Source: Hymenobacter crusticola (lineage in GTDB: Bacteria > Bacteroidota > Bacteroidia > Cytophagales > Hymenobacteraceae). Taken from it: a stretch of 64,000 bases of DNA. Of this stretch, positions 20,601 to 28,572 are shown piece after piece. Within the stretch, counting starts at the first letter, position 1. Every line of letters begins with the position of its first letter. The translations under genes were made by a program, and so were the position numbers. The DNA lies in NCBI RefSeq assembly GCF_002154225.1, contig NZ_MTSE01000019.1, forward strand, positions 33,415-97,414. The letters are read 5' to 3'. The notes beneath the pieces are model-generated. The model worked only from the letters and a program-made list of their open reading frames with translations. It made no database searches and was not told the origin of the DNA.

Positions 20601-20853
20601 GTCGCTGGCCTTCGTGGCCGGCATGCTGCCCATGATGCGGGCCCAGGGGCCTTCGGCGCAGGGCAACCATTCTATCAGCATCGGCGCGGCCGGGGGCATG
20701 CTCACGGGCGTCGTGCTCGGCCTGTTCCTGATTCCCTTGCTGTTCGTGATTTTTCAACGCCTGAACGAGCGCCTCAGCGGGACGCCCGGCCCCCAAGCAC
20801 CTGCGGTTCCGGCCGAGCGGGAGCGGGTACCGGTCCACGCCACGGTTAGCTAA
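17644..20853 (+). CDS. RND multidrug efflux pump, HAE1 family (AcrB/MexB type)
   Basis: A 1069-residue proton-driven inner-membrane pump that expels hydrophobic compounds, drugs or toxic metabolites. The N-terminus FIERPVLATVISILLVILG is typical of HAE1 pumps. TM4 carries the proton-relay aspartates in IGIVVDDAIVVVEAV, and TM10-12 carry LAAQYESYILPFAVLLSLP and GLLAKNAILIVEFA. Two large periplasmic porter/docking domains lie between the membrane blocks, at normal length for the family. It is translated between the adaptor (16-base gap) and the channel (4-base gap), forming a complete tripartite system. Confidence 0.97.
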   Translation: MFKVFIERPVLATVISILLVILGVLALWKLPLQQFPDIAPPAVLVTATYPGANAETLLRSVAPSLEESINGVENMVYMSSTASNDGSLAITVSFRLGTDPDQAAVNVQNRVAQATSQLPAEVVQQGVTVAKQQNSMVVVLNLYSTDARQYDQTFLTNYAQINLVPELKRIPGIGSATLFGGNRAYSMRIWLNPSQLASYNLTPAEVMAAIQDKNLEAAPGRLGESSQEAFEYVIKYKGKRSQPGDYENMIIRANADGSMLRLKDVARVEFGAATYNGDVRIGGKPGINIGVFQTAGSNANELQIAVAKVMTKLEKGLPKGVKQQTLYTTKTALDASIEQVEHTLVEAFILVFIVVFIFLQDFRSTLIPAIAVPVAIVGTFFFMQLVGFSINLLTLFALVLAIGIVVDDAIVVVEAVHSKLEEGAESVKAATTQAMSEITGAIISITLVMAAVFLPVGLMDGSTGVFYRQFAFTMAIAIVISAVNALTLSPALAALFLKHTPHDHDGEHAASAAPSTFKTRFFAGFNRSFDRLTTRYVGSIKFLIRHKWVGLSGLVLVAVLTGWLAKRTPSGFIPSEDQGFVAISMSLPAGASLDRTNQVGLQLEEQLRTMPSVQEINLLTGFSILTSSNSASALTAFVILKSIPERGKVQDINAVMAIIREKAAATIKGADTFVFTTPTVPGFGNVEGLEVVLQDRTGGELPKLGRVGQDFIGELLKQPAIGVAFTSFRADYPQLEAEVDEVKAAQLGVGVQRVLQTMQAYFGSAQASDFNRFGKYYRVVVQADKANRADPTALNGVFVKNDRGEMVPLRTLVRLRRVFGPETASRYNLFNSLTINAVPKKGYSSGDAIKAVELVAEKYLPSGYTYEFSGLTREEISSGNQSTIVFLMCLVFVYFLLAAQYESYILPFAVLLSLPAGIVGVFAAIGFAGITNNIYVQVALIMLIGLLAKNAILIVEFALQRRHAGEPLVQAALNASASRLRPILMTSLAFVAGMLPMMRAQGPSAQGNHSISIGAAGGMLTGVVLGLFLIPLLFVIFQRLNERLSGTPGPQAPAVPAERERVPVHATVS

Positions 20854-20857
20854 TCCC

Positions 20858-22285
20858 ATGACTACTCTGCTAAATAAACCCTGGCACCGGCTCCCGCTGG
20901 TGCTGGCAGGCGTGCTCCTTGTAGCGGCCTGCAAAGTGTCGAAAGACCTCCCCCTACCCCAGCTGCCGCTGCCGGCCACGTACCGCACCGCGACCAACAC
21001 CGATACGACGTCGGTCGTCAACCTGCCGTGGCGCAGCTTCTTCACCGAGCCAGCCTTGCAGCAACTGCTCGACAGCGCCACGGTGCGCAACAACGACTTG
21101 CAGCTGGCTATTCAGAATATCGCCTCGGCGCAGGCCACGCTCAAGCAGGCCCGCCTAGGCTACCTACCCACGGCCACCCTGCAAGCGGGCGTGACGACCA
21201 ACCGGCCCTCCAGCAACAGCCTGAACGGCATTTCCTACAGCCAGTTCCTGGGCGTCAAGCACCTGGAAGACTACAACCTCTCGACGGCTGTCAGCTGGGA
21301 AGCCGACATCTGGGGCAAAATCCGCAGCCGCAAGCAGGAGGCGCTGGCCGCCTACCTGCAAAGCCAGGAAGCCCGCAAGGCCGTGCAAACCCAGGTGGTG
21401 GCGCAAGTGGCCGAAGGCTACTACAATCTGCTCATGCTGGACACCCAGCTGGCCGTGGCCCGGCGCAACTTCGCCCTCACCGACAGCACGTTGCGCTTCA
21501 CGAAATTGCAGTTCACGGCCGGCCAAGTGACGGCGCTGGCCGTGCAGCAGGTCGAAGCGCAACGCCTCACGGCGGCCGGCTTCATCCCCGAGTTTGAGCA
21601 GGCCATCACGGTGCAGGAAGATGCGCTGAGCATCCTGGCCGGGCGGATGCCGGGTGGCATTAGCCGCACCGGCAACCTGCTACGGGTGCAAGTGCCGGTA
21701 ATAGCCGCGGGCGGCGTGCCAGCGGCGCTGCTGGCCCGGCGGCCCGACGTGCGCAGCGCCGAGCTGGCTCTCGACCGGGCCAATGCCACGGTGGGCTACA
21801 CCAAAGCCCAGCTCTACCCCACGCTGGCCATCACGGCGCAGGGCGGCCTCAACTCCTTCCAGGCCAGCAACTGGTTTAGCGTGCCGGCCTCGCTGTTTGG
21901 CTTGGCCACGGGGGGCATTACGCAGCCGCTGTTTCAGCGCGGGGCGCTGCGCACGCAGTACCAGCAGGCCCAAATTGACCGCGAGCGCACCGTCATTCAA
22001 TTCCGGCAGCAGGTGCTGGTAGCGGTGGGCGAGGTATCGGATGCTCTCGGGCAGGTTCAGCGCACCCAAACGCAGCAAGCCATCGCCACGGAGCGCGTCA
22101 GCGCGCTCCGCCAGGCGACAACTAATGCCAGCCTGCTATTCCGCAGCGGCCTGGCCAGCTACCTGGAGGTCATCACGGCCCAGAGCAATGCGCTGCAAAG
22201 CGAGCTGGAGCTGGCTTCGCTGAAACGCAACCAGCTAGGGGCCAATGTGGAGCTGTACCGGGCCGTAGGCGGCGGCTGGCAGTAG
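20858..22285 (+). CDS. Outer-membrane efflux channel (TolC/OprM, NodT family lipoprotein)
   Basis: A 475-residue outer-membrane factor that completes the tripartite pump. It starts with a lipoprotein signal ending in VAAC (Cys25). Two OEP repeats follow, with landmarks WRSFFTEPALQQLLDSA, AVSWEADIWGKIRSRKQEA, ARRPDVRSAELALDRANATVGYTKAQLYP and a C-terminal SYLEVITAQSNALQSELEL. It follows the pump by 4 bases. The second ArsR paralog starts 84 bases downstream and may be cotranscribed. Confidence 0.95.
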   Translation: MTTLLNKPWHRLPLVLAGVLLVAACKVSKDLPLPQLPLPATYRTATNTDTTSVVNLPWRSFFTEPALQQLLDSATVRNNDLQLAIQNIASAQATLKQARLGYLPTATLQAGVTTNRPSSNSLNGISYSQFLGVKHLEDYNLSTAVSWEADIWGKIRSRKQEALAAYLQSQEARKAVQTQVVAQVAEGYYNLLMLDTQLAVARRNFALTDSTLRFTKLQFTAGQVTALAVQQVEAQRLTAAGFIPEFEQAITVQEDALSILAGRMPGGISRTGNLLRVQVPVIAAGGVPAALLARRPDVRSAELALDRANATVGYTKAQLYPTLAITAQGGLNSFQASNWFSVPASLFGLATGGITQPLFQRGALRTQYQQAQIDRERTVIQFRQQVLVAVGEVSDALGQVQRTQTQQAIATERVSALRQATTNASLLFRSGLASYLEVITAQSNALQSELELASLKRNQLGANVELYRAVGGGWQ

Positions 22286-22369
22286 TAACCGGCTTACAAG
22301 CCGCTATCCACGCGCCCTACCCTGGCCCGCAAATGCCAAGCAAAATCCTCCTATCCCCACCCTAATGCT

Positions 22370-22645
22370 ATGGATACCAAGTCCCTCGTCAAACTAGCCA
22401 AGTCATTGAGCGACCCCACGCGCCTGCGCATGTTGCAAGAGATTGCGCGGGCGCAGCGGCTGGGATGCGCCAATCTGTATGAGTTTGTACCCATCAGCCA
22501 GCCCTCCATGTCGCAGCACGTGAAGGCACTGGTAGACGCGGGGCTGGTCCACTCGTGCAAGGAGGGCCGCAACATGTACTTGACTATCAACACGGAAAAG
22601 CTGCAGGAGCTGGAAAGCTTTCTGCAGCTGCTGAAGATGCCCTAG
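22370..22645 (+). CDS. ArsR/SmtB family transcriptional repressor (copy 2)
   Basis: A 91-residue paralog of the regulator at 15919-16206. The first 20 residues are identical and most of the DNA-binding segment (PISQPSMSQHVKALVDAGL) is conserved, with the same single Cys33 (LGCANLY). The linker after helix 2 differs (IARAQR instead of IAKGEI), so the inducer may differ. It closes the efflux operon; no separate operator palindrome is visible upstream. The two copies bracket the pump, as expected after a regulator duplication. Confidence 0.9.
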   Translation: MDTKSLVKLAKSLSDPTRLRMLQEIARAQRLGCANLYEFVPISQPSMSQHVKALVDAGLVHSCKEGRNMYLTINTEKLQELESFLQLLKMP

Positions 22646-22742
22646 GGCTCTTGCAGCAAGTCACTGCCGCACAAGGGCTTTCCCAGGGCAGGCTGAAGCA
22701 GGACCTCGTCGTGGAAACGAGCAAACACTTAATCCCCATCCC

Positions 22743-23489
22743 ATGAAAATCGGAATCATTGGCACCGGCCCCGTCGGCGGCTCCCTGGCCAAAAACCTGG
22801 CTACCCTCGGCCACCAAGTGAAAGTAACCAACACCCGCCAGCCGGCCGAATTGGCCCAGAAAGCGAAGGAGCTGGGGGCTAGCCCCGCCGCCCTGCAAGA
22901 CGTGGTGCAGGACGTGGACCTCGTGTTTATCGCCGTGCCTTTCAAAGTGCTGGCCGAGTTTCCGAAAGACCTGTTCCGGTCGCTACCCCCCGAGGTAATC
23001 GTGGTGGACACCGGCAACTACTACCCCTTCCGAGACGAGAAAATCGACGCGCTGGAGCAGGGCCAGCCGGAGAGCGTGCTGGCGGCCGAGCAACTAGGCC
23101 GCCCCCTCCTGAAAGCCTTCAACAACCTGCTCGCCGAGACGATTGCCAGCGGCGGTACCGCGCCCGGCACGCTCGGCCGCATTGCCCTTTCCATTGCGGG
23201 CGACGACGCGCGCGCCAAGCAAATTCTATCCGACCTCTGCAACGACTTCGGCTTCGACGTAGTGGACGGGGGTAGCCTGGCCGACTCGTGGCGGCAGCAG
23301 CCCGGCACGCCGGCCTACTGCACCGAACTCACGGCCCCCGAGCTGACCCAGGCCCTGGCCAACGCCGTGCCCGGCAAGGCCCCGCAGCTACGCGACCAGA
23401 TTATCTCGGAGCTGCTGCAACGCGAAGCCTGGCCTACGCGCGAAGAAGTGGTGGCCGGCAATCGCGCCCGGCAGCTAGGTAAGGAGTAG
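22743..23489 (+). CDS. NADP-binding oxidoreductase, F420-dependent-reductase-like (ProC/NADP_Rossmann type)
   Basis: A 248-residue Rossmann protein. The dinucleotide motif is GTGPVGG at residues 7-13, followed by HQVKVTNTRQP. VFIAVPFKVLAEFPKDL and VVDTGNYYPFRD are characteristic of NADP oxidoreductases of the coenzyme F420-dependent reductase-like family that occur in bacteria lacking F420. It probably reduces a small quinone-like or other carbonyl substrate with NADPH. It is first in a same-strand group with Ohr, NmrA and flavin-oxidoreductase genes, directly after the ArsR gene, which suggests shared induction by redox stress. Confidence 0.8.
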   Translation: MKIGIIGTGPVGGSLAKNLATLGHQVKVTNTRQPAELAQKAKELGASPAALQDVVQDVDLVFIAVPFKVLAEFPKDLFRSLPPEVIVVDTGNYYPFRDEKIDALEQGQPESVLAAEQLGRPLLKAFNNLLAETIASGGTAPGTLGRIALSIAGDDARAKQILSDLCNDFGFDVVDGGSLADSWRQQPGTPAYCTELTAPELTQALANAVPGKAPQLRDQIISELLQREAWPTREEVVAGNRARQLGKE

Positions 23490-23543
23490 CCGGACCATGC
23501 TTTTTCCTAGGTTCTTTTTTAAACAAAATTTCAAGCTAACATC

Positions 23544-23990
23544 ATGGCAACTACCATCATGCACTCGGCGCAAGCCAAATCTATCGGCGGCCGCGACGGT
23601 CGTATTGAATCAACCGACAACGTGCTCAACCTGGAGCTGACCATGCCCCGCAGCCTAGGCGGCCGGGCCCGCGAAGGCGCCACCAACCCCGAGCAGCTCT
23701 TTGCCGCCGGTTACGCCGCCTGCTTCGGCAATGCCGTCATTCACATTGCCCGCCAGGCTAAGGTGAATGTGGGCGACATCTCCGTGGATGCCCAGGTAGA
23801 GCTGTTCATGAATGAAGAAAACCTGCCTACCCTCGGCGTAGCCCTGCACGCCAACCTGCCCGGCGTAGACCAGGCCCAGGCCGAGGAAATTGTGGAAAAG
23901 GCCCACCATACCTGCCCTTACTCGCGGGCCACGCGCGGCAACATCGACGTGAAGCTCACCGTCACCACCGACGCCGCAGTAGCCGCCTAG
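23544..23990 (+). CDS. ohr: Organic hydroperoxide resistance protein (Ohr, OsmC superfamily)
   Basis: A thiol peroxidase that reduces organic and lipid hydroperoxides. It has 148 residues, normal for Ohr. The peroxidatic cysteine is Cys60 in GYAACFGNA and the resolving cysteine is Cys124 in HHTCPYS. The N-terminal GGRDGRIES contains the conserved arginine, and the NPEQLFAAGYAACF block is diagnostic. The placement among oxidoreductases supports a role in oxidative or electrophile stress defence. Confidence 0.92.
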   Translation: MATTIMHSAQAKSIGGRDGRIESTDNVLNLELTMPRSLGGRAREGATNPEQLFAAGYAACFGNAVIHIARQAKVNVGDISVDAQVELFMNEENLPTLGVALHANLPGVDQAQAEEIVEKAHHTCPYSRATRGNIDVKLTVTTDAAVAA

Positions 23991-24045
23991 GCAGCTGTGC
24001 CCGCCACCCCCACAACTATTGAATACAAAGTCGAGGCACTCGCAC

Positions 24046-24951
24046 ATGGAAAATAAGCAGAACCCGACCGTCCTGGTCCTGGGCGCCAGCGGCACCATCG
24101 GCCGTCAAGTTATCAAAGACCTGGAAGGTCAAGCGGTCAACGTGCGCATCACCTCGCGCAAACAGGAGGTAGTCGAGCAGCTTACCGGCGAAGGCAAAGA
24201 CTGCGTTTACCTGGACCTGGATGACCCCAGAACCTTCGCGCTGGCGCTGGCCGGGGTGGACCGGGTATTTCTGCTAACCGGCTACACAGTGGCCATGCTC
24301 ACGCAGAGCAAAACCCTGGTAGATGCGGCCAAAAAGGCCGGCGTCCGTCATATCGTGCACGTGGGCGTGTTTGCGGAGTGGGATACCACCGATGCCCACT
24401 TTGCCTGGCACCAGATGATTGAAAAGTACATCGAGGCCAGCGGCATCGCCTGGACCCACCTCCACCCGAACATGTTTATGGAGGTGTTCACGGGGCTGTA
24501 CATCCCCAAGAACCTAACCTACACCGGCTACTGGGAAGACCGCCGCATCGGCTACATTGCTTCCAGTGATATCGCGGCGATGGCCGCCAAAGCCCTCGTC
24601 GATGGGCCGGAGCGCCACGGGGGGCAGCACTACTGGCTGAGCGTGGAAACCTTCAACGGGCAAGAAATCGCGGCGCTATTGAGCGATGTGACCGGCCTGG
24701 AAATTAAGTATGACAACAAAGGACTCGAAGGCTTTAAAGAGGTGATTGAGCAGATAGTGGCGAATGGTGGGGAGAGCTGGTATGCTAATGCCAACATTGA
24801 GTTTGTGACGCAGATGCTCGACGGCCGGATGTCCTATATGTCGATGGTGCAGAATGATATCCCCTACGTGCTGGGCCGGCCGGCCAAGACCCTGCGGGAG
24901 TTTCTGGAAGAGCACAAGGCTGCGATTGTGGAGTCAGCCGAGTCGATATAA
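24046..24951 (+). CDS. NmrA-like NAD(P)-binding protein (atypical SDR)
   Basis: A 301-residue Rossmann-fold protein from the ATG at 24046; an in-frame TTG at 24019 would add nine residues but is less likely. The nucleotide-binding motif is GASGTIG (residues 13-19). VDRVFLLTGYTVAML and GVRHIVHVGVFAEWDTTDAHFAWH fit NmrA/HSCARG-like proteins, which act as NADPH sensors or quinone reductases. A catalytic YxxxK is not evident in the expected place. The neighbours suggest redox stress handling. Confidence 0.82.
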   Translation: MENKQNPTVLVLGASGTIGRQVIKDLEGQAVNVRITSRKQEVVEQLTGEGKDCVYLDLDDPRTFALALAGVDRVFLLTGYTVAMLTQSKTLVDAAKKAGVRHIVHVGVFAEWDTTDAHFAWHQMIEKYIEASGIAWTHLHPNMFMEVFTGLYIPKNLTYTGYWEDRRIGYIASSDIAAMAAKALVDGPERHGGQHYWLSVETFNGQEIAALLSDVTGLEIKYDNKGLEGFKEVIEQIVANGGESWYANANIEFVTQMLDGRMSYMSMVQNDIPYVLGRPAKTLREFLEEHKAAIVESAESI

Positions 24952-25043
24952 AGGACCTACAGGCGCTGGATAGCATCGGCTAGGGCCTAGGCCCGCGGAG
25001 AAGGTTCTGCCGGGGCAAAAACACGCATGCACACTCCTACGTG

Positions 25044-26168
25044 ATGAACAACAGAAAAACACTAAAGCTAGCTGCGGTCATTGATGGGCCGGGGTGGAAT
25101 TTCTCCTCCTGGCGCCACCCGGATACGCCCGCCGACGCCGGCGAAAATATCGACTTTTTCATTAAGCAGGCGCAACTGGTGGAACAGGCCAAGTTTGAAA
25201 CCCTGTTTCTGTACGATGTCAGCCACGTCGGCCCCGGCAACATTCCCTACTACCTGAGCATGTTCGAGGGGGGGACACTCATGTCGGCCCTGGCCATGAA
25301 AACGGAGCGCATCGGCCTCTCGCTGACGGCGTCGACCTCCTACACCGACCCCTACAACCTGGCCCGGCAGGTCTTGTCGCTGGACAAAATCAGCAAGGGC
25401 CGGGCCTCGCTGAATGCCATCACCTCCAACCCGGGCGGGATGGTTAACTTCAGCCGGGGCCACCTCGGGAAGGCCGACCAGTACCCCATGCATGAGGAGT
25501 TTCTGGAAATTCTGCTGAGTTTGTGGGACACGTACGAGGACGACGCCTTTCCCCGCAATAAGGAAAGCGGCGTGTTTCTGAATCCGCGCAAAATGCACCC
25601 CATCAACTACCGGGGCAAGTACTTCTCGGTGGACGGGCCGCTGAACATCAGCCGCTCGGTGCAGGGCCGGCCGGTTTTGTACATGGCCGGTAGCTCCCCC
25701 ACCTTCGTGGACCTAGCCACGTCCTACACCGACGGCGTCTTCATGGCGGGCAGCTCCTTCGAGGAAACCTTGTCCCTCGCCAATGCGCTGACCGCAAAGC
25801 TGCTGGAAAAAGGCCGGCAGCCGGAAGACTTCGTGCGGTCGGTAGCGCAAAACCCCATCGTGGGCCGCACCGATGCCGAGGCCTACGCCAAGTACCAGGC
25901 AATCCGCTCCCTAGGTCCGTATTCGCACCGACCCGTTCCCCTATTCATGGGCTCGGCCGAAAGGATTGCTAATGAGATACAGAAGTGGTATGAAGCTGGA
26001 GCAATAGATATGCTGATGGTTCAGCAAGACCATCCGTATGGTTTACAAGACTTTATCGAGCTGGTGGTGCCCATTTTGCAAGCGCGTGGCATCTTCCATA
26101 CGGAGTACGAAGCGCAAACCCTGCGGGGAAATCTTGAGCTACCAAAACCAGCGTTTCGAACCATTTAA
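25044..26168 (+). CDS. Flavin-dependent monooxygenase, NtaA/SnaA/DszA type, shortened
   Basis: A luciferase-like FMN-dependent monooxygenase. The N-terminus (GWNFSSWRHPDTPADAGENIDFFIKQAQ), ITSNPGGMVNFSR, HEEFLEILLSLWDTYEDDAF and YRGKYFSVDGPLNISRS are diagnostic of the NtaA/SnaA/DszA subgroup. It has 374 residues from the ATG at 25044, while this subgroup is usually about 430-450. The missing part lies between AKYQAIRSL and MGSAERIANEI, near base 25910, where about 70 residues of the usual insertion and helix are absent. The frame stays open and the C-terminus (GIFHTEYEAQTLRGNLELP) is intact, so it may be an active short form or a product of an in-frame deletion. Confidence 0.85.
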   Translation: MNNRKTLKLAAVIDGPGWNFSSWRHPDTPADAGENIDFFIKQAQLVEQAKFETLFLYDVSHVGPGNIPYYLSMFEGGTLMSALAMKTERIGLSLTASTSYTDPYNLARQVLSLDKISKGRASLNAITSNPGGMVNFSRGHLGKADQYPMHEEFLEILLSLWDTYEDDAFPRNKESGVFLNPRKMHPINYRGKYFSVDGPLNISRSVQGRPVLYMAGSSPTFVDLATSYTDGVFMAGSSFEETLSLANALTAKLLEKGRQPEDFVRSVAQNPIVGRTDAEAYAKYQAIRSLGPYSHRPVPLFMGSAERIANEIQKWYEAGAIDMLMVQQDHPYGLQDFIELVVPILQARGIFHTEYEAQTLRGNLELPKPAFRTI

Positions 26169-26242
26169 GCAGCGTCTCCTGCTGTTGCTGCTACTCAAGC
26201 ATATGGCCTGCTGCTACGAGCGGCCACTTACCTAAAGAAGTT

Positions 26243-27289
26243 ATGCCTACCCCTGTTAACGAGTCCAACCGTCCGGCAAAGCACTCAGTCGCTTATTCCA
26301 TTCTCGACCTCGCCATCGTCTCGCAAGGCGCTACGGTGAAGCAGACCCTGAACAATTCGTTGGCGCTGGCGCAGGCCGCCGAGGCCGCCCACTACACCCG
26401 CTACTGGCTGGCCGAACATCATAACTCCGATAACATCGGCAGCAACGCGCCCCCCCTGCTCATCGGGTACGTGGCCGAAAATACGACCATCATCCGGGTG
26501 GGTTCCGGCGGCATCATGCTGCCCAACCACTCGCCCCTGATTGTGGCCGAGCAGTTTGGCACGTTGGCGCAACTTTATCCGGGTCGCATTGATTTGGGGG
26601 TGGGCCGGGCCGCGGGCACCGACTCGCCGACCGCACGCGCCATCCGGTCGGATTACATGCAGGCGGCCCAGGCCTTCCCGCAGGAAATCGGCAGGATTCA
26701 AACCTACTTCTCGCCCACCAACAACCAAGCCGCTGTGCGGGCTCCCGTAGCCGAGGGCACCGAGGTACCCCTCTACATCCTAGGTTCCAGCACCGATAGT
26801 GCCCACCTGGCGGCCAAGCTGGGCCTACCCTACGCGTTTGCCAGCCATTTTGCCTCTACGCACCTGCACCAGGCACTACGAATCTATCGCGACGAGTTTC
26901 AACCTTCGGCAGCGCTGAGCCAGCCTTATACTATCGTGGCCCTCAACGCCTACGTGGCCGATACCGATGAAGAAGCCCAACGACAGTTCACGAGCGTCAT
27001 CCGGATGTTTGTCGGCATGCTGACCGGGCAAACGAGAGAGCCCATGCAGCCGCCGACTGCCATGACCGAAGAACTGCAAGAGATGTGGCATCACCCAGCC
27101 GTCTACCAAATGCTCAAGTATTCCTTTGTTGGTAGCAAGCAAACCGTTAAGCAGCAGCTACAAGGCTTTCTAGCCGAAACGCAGGCCGATGAGCTCATCA
27201 CCGCTTCCAGTATGTACGCCCTGGAAGACCGGCTCAAATCCACCCGCCTCTTTGGCGAGCTGATGACCGAACTCAACGAAGGCCGCTAA
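26243..27289 (+). CDS. Luciferase-like (LLM class) flavin-dependent oxidoreductase, MsnO8 family
   Basis: A 348-residue FMN-dependent oxidoreductase with a luciferase-like TIM barrel. The SILDLAIVSQGAT start, RYWLAEHHNSDNIGSNAPPLLIG, VGSGGIMLPNHSPLIVAEQFGTLAQLYPGRIDLG and LYILGSSTDSAHLAAKLGLPYAFASHF are the usual signature of MsnO8-type LLM oxidoreductases. It lies 74 bases after the NtaA-like gene and is the last intact gene of this island. The substrate is unknown. Confidence 0.88.
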   Translation: MPTPVNESNRPAKHSVAYSILDLAIVSQGATVKQTLNNSLALAQAAEAAHYTRYWLAEHHNSDNIGSNAPPLLIGYVAENTTIIRVGSGGIMLPNHSPLIVAEQFGTLAQLYPGRIDLGVGRAAGTDSPTARAIRSDYMQAAQAFPQEIGRIQTYFSPTNNQAAVRAPVAEGTEVPLYILGSSTDSAHLAAKLGLPYAFASHFASTHLHQALRIYRDEFQPSAALSQPYTIVALNAYVADTDEEAQRQFTSVIRMFVGMLTGQTREPMQPPTAMTEELQEMWHHPAVYQMLKYSFVGSKQTVKQQLQGFLAETQADELITASSMYALEDRLKSTRLFGELMTELNEGR

Positions 27290-27549
27290 GCGGGCGCAGC
27301 CCACGGGCCCTACCTCGCGCATCGTGCTGGTGCGCCTAATGTCCGCTAGCCGGACTCGTAGGTTGCCCGCGCCGGCTACGCTCCCTAGGTCTTGCTACCT
27401 ATCCCTATTAGCCTTGAACCTGACGGAAGCGCTCGGGTGCTTACTAGGCCCTGGCCTAGTTAGGATGGCGACTTCTTTGGTGGGTAATGTATTCTTGACC
27501 ACCAATTTTTTACTAATATGCGGCGCCCCCGCCACGCTCACCTTTTACT

Positions 27550-27907
27550 GTGAAAGTGTTCTTTAAAAGCCCTGTTGTTGGCTGGCCTGCCCACCTGCTG
27601 GCCCTAGGGCTACTATTTGGGGCTAGCCCTACCCTTGCGCGGCAGCTCCCCACCCCTGTCCCACTAGTGCAACCCGACCCTACGACCTACCCGGTGCAAG
27701 CGCCTGTGCATGGCCACCTAGTAGCCTTTTCTTCACGGCGGGCGACCGAGTGAAGCGCGGCCAGTTACTAGCGAAGCTGGAGCGTCCCGATGGCACGCCC
27801 ACCTACTTGCTGGCTCCCGTGGCGGGGCGAATCGGCCCCACCCGGCAGAGCTAGGTGAACACTTACCCGCGCATACCACACTGGCCGTGATAGAGACGGC
27901 GCCTTGA
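27550..27907 (+). pseudogene. Decayed lipoyl/biotinyl-domain secreted protein
   Basis: The frame from 27550 encodes a signal peptide (VGWPAHLLALGLLFGASPTLA) and the first strand of a lipoyl-type domain (YPVQAPVHGHLVA), then stops at 27753. In the next frame the domain continues as FTAGDRVKRGQLLAKLERPD and YLLAPVAGRIG. A second frameshift near 27843 brings in ELGEHLPAHTTLAVIETAP and stop at 27905-27907. The parts together resemble one lipoyl/HlyD-like domain protein of about 120 residues. Two frameshifts make function unlikely. Confidence 0.6.
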
Positions 27908-28055
27908 TTTAAAGGAGGACTTTGGGTTCAACGCATCACGCACTTCGCAGGCACGCAGTGACGTACGCCCTGCAAACTACGCCCCGGCATGGTTGTTAAC
28001 TAAATAATCGGGGTGAACTACTAAGGCCAACCAACTGATTAATTGGCACTATAAT

Positions 28056-28455
28056 ATGAAAATGCAAGATTTATCGGGAAAAGCTGCCCTCGTTACTGGC
28101 GCTTCGATGTAGTCATCGACAACGTTGGCACGCCCTCCCTACCCAGCCTGCTGCCTTACCTGAACGAAGGCGCGCGCCTAGTGATAGTAGGAGCCAAAGA
28201 ATTTGATACGCCGATAATACTCACGACTTTCGACCTGTTGAGCCTCCGGTTGCAAATCATTGGGTGCTACATTGGCCCCGTAATGTACCAACCCGCTGTG
28301 CGAAAACTGCTCGCCCAAACCCTCGACCGGGTAGCTAGTGGGGAGCTAAAAGTCACCCTCGACAAGACCTATCCGTTATCACAGGCCGCCGCCCACCAAC
28401 GGCCGAAGAGCGTAGCCGACTAGGCTGTGTAGCGATCATGCCGGACGAAGAGTAA
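28056..28455 (+). pseudogene. Collapsed chimera of an SDR start and a quinone-oxidoreductase-like MDR C-terminus
   Basis: The ATG at 28056 opens MKMQDLSGKAALVTGAS, the start of a short-chain dehydrogenase, and hits a stop three codons later. At the same point, in another frame, FDVVIDNVGTPSL begins, the cofactor-domain segment of a zinc-independent MDR (quinone oxidoreductase type), continuing with YLNEGARLVIVGA and ASGELKVTLDKTYPLSQAAA. A one-base loss near 28393 then shifts the frame; correcting it restores a typical MDR end (AHQRAEERSRLG). This looks like two genes joined by a deletion that removed roughly 230 residues of each. Confidence 0.7.
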
Positions 28456-28572
28456 TCCGATTCACAGAATTTGCTTAGGGTCCAAGGTGCTACAGCATTA
28501 GCTACTTAATGCTTATCAGAATTTTTAACTGCACGAAAAGGTCTGCTAGCTCACCTACTTACAACACTCTTA

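Noticed and set aside
19846..21093. Long minus-strand open frame of 415 codons
   Set aside because: It lies opposite the RND pump and channel genes, which have strong family signatures. Its His- and Gln-rich translation is typical of antisense reading of GC-rich genes.
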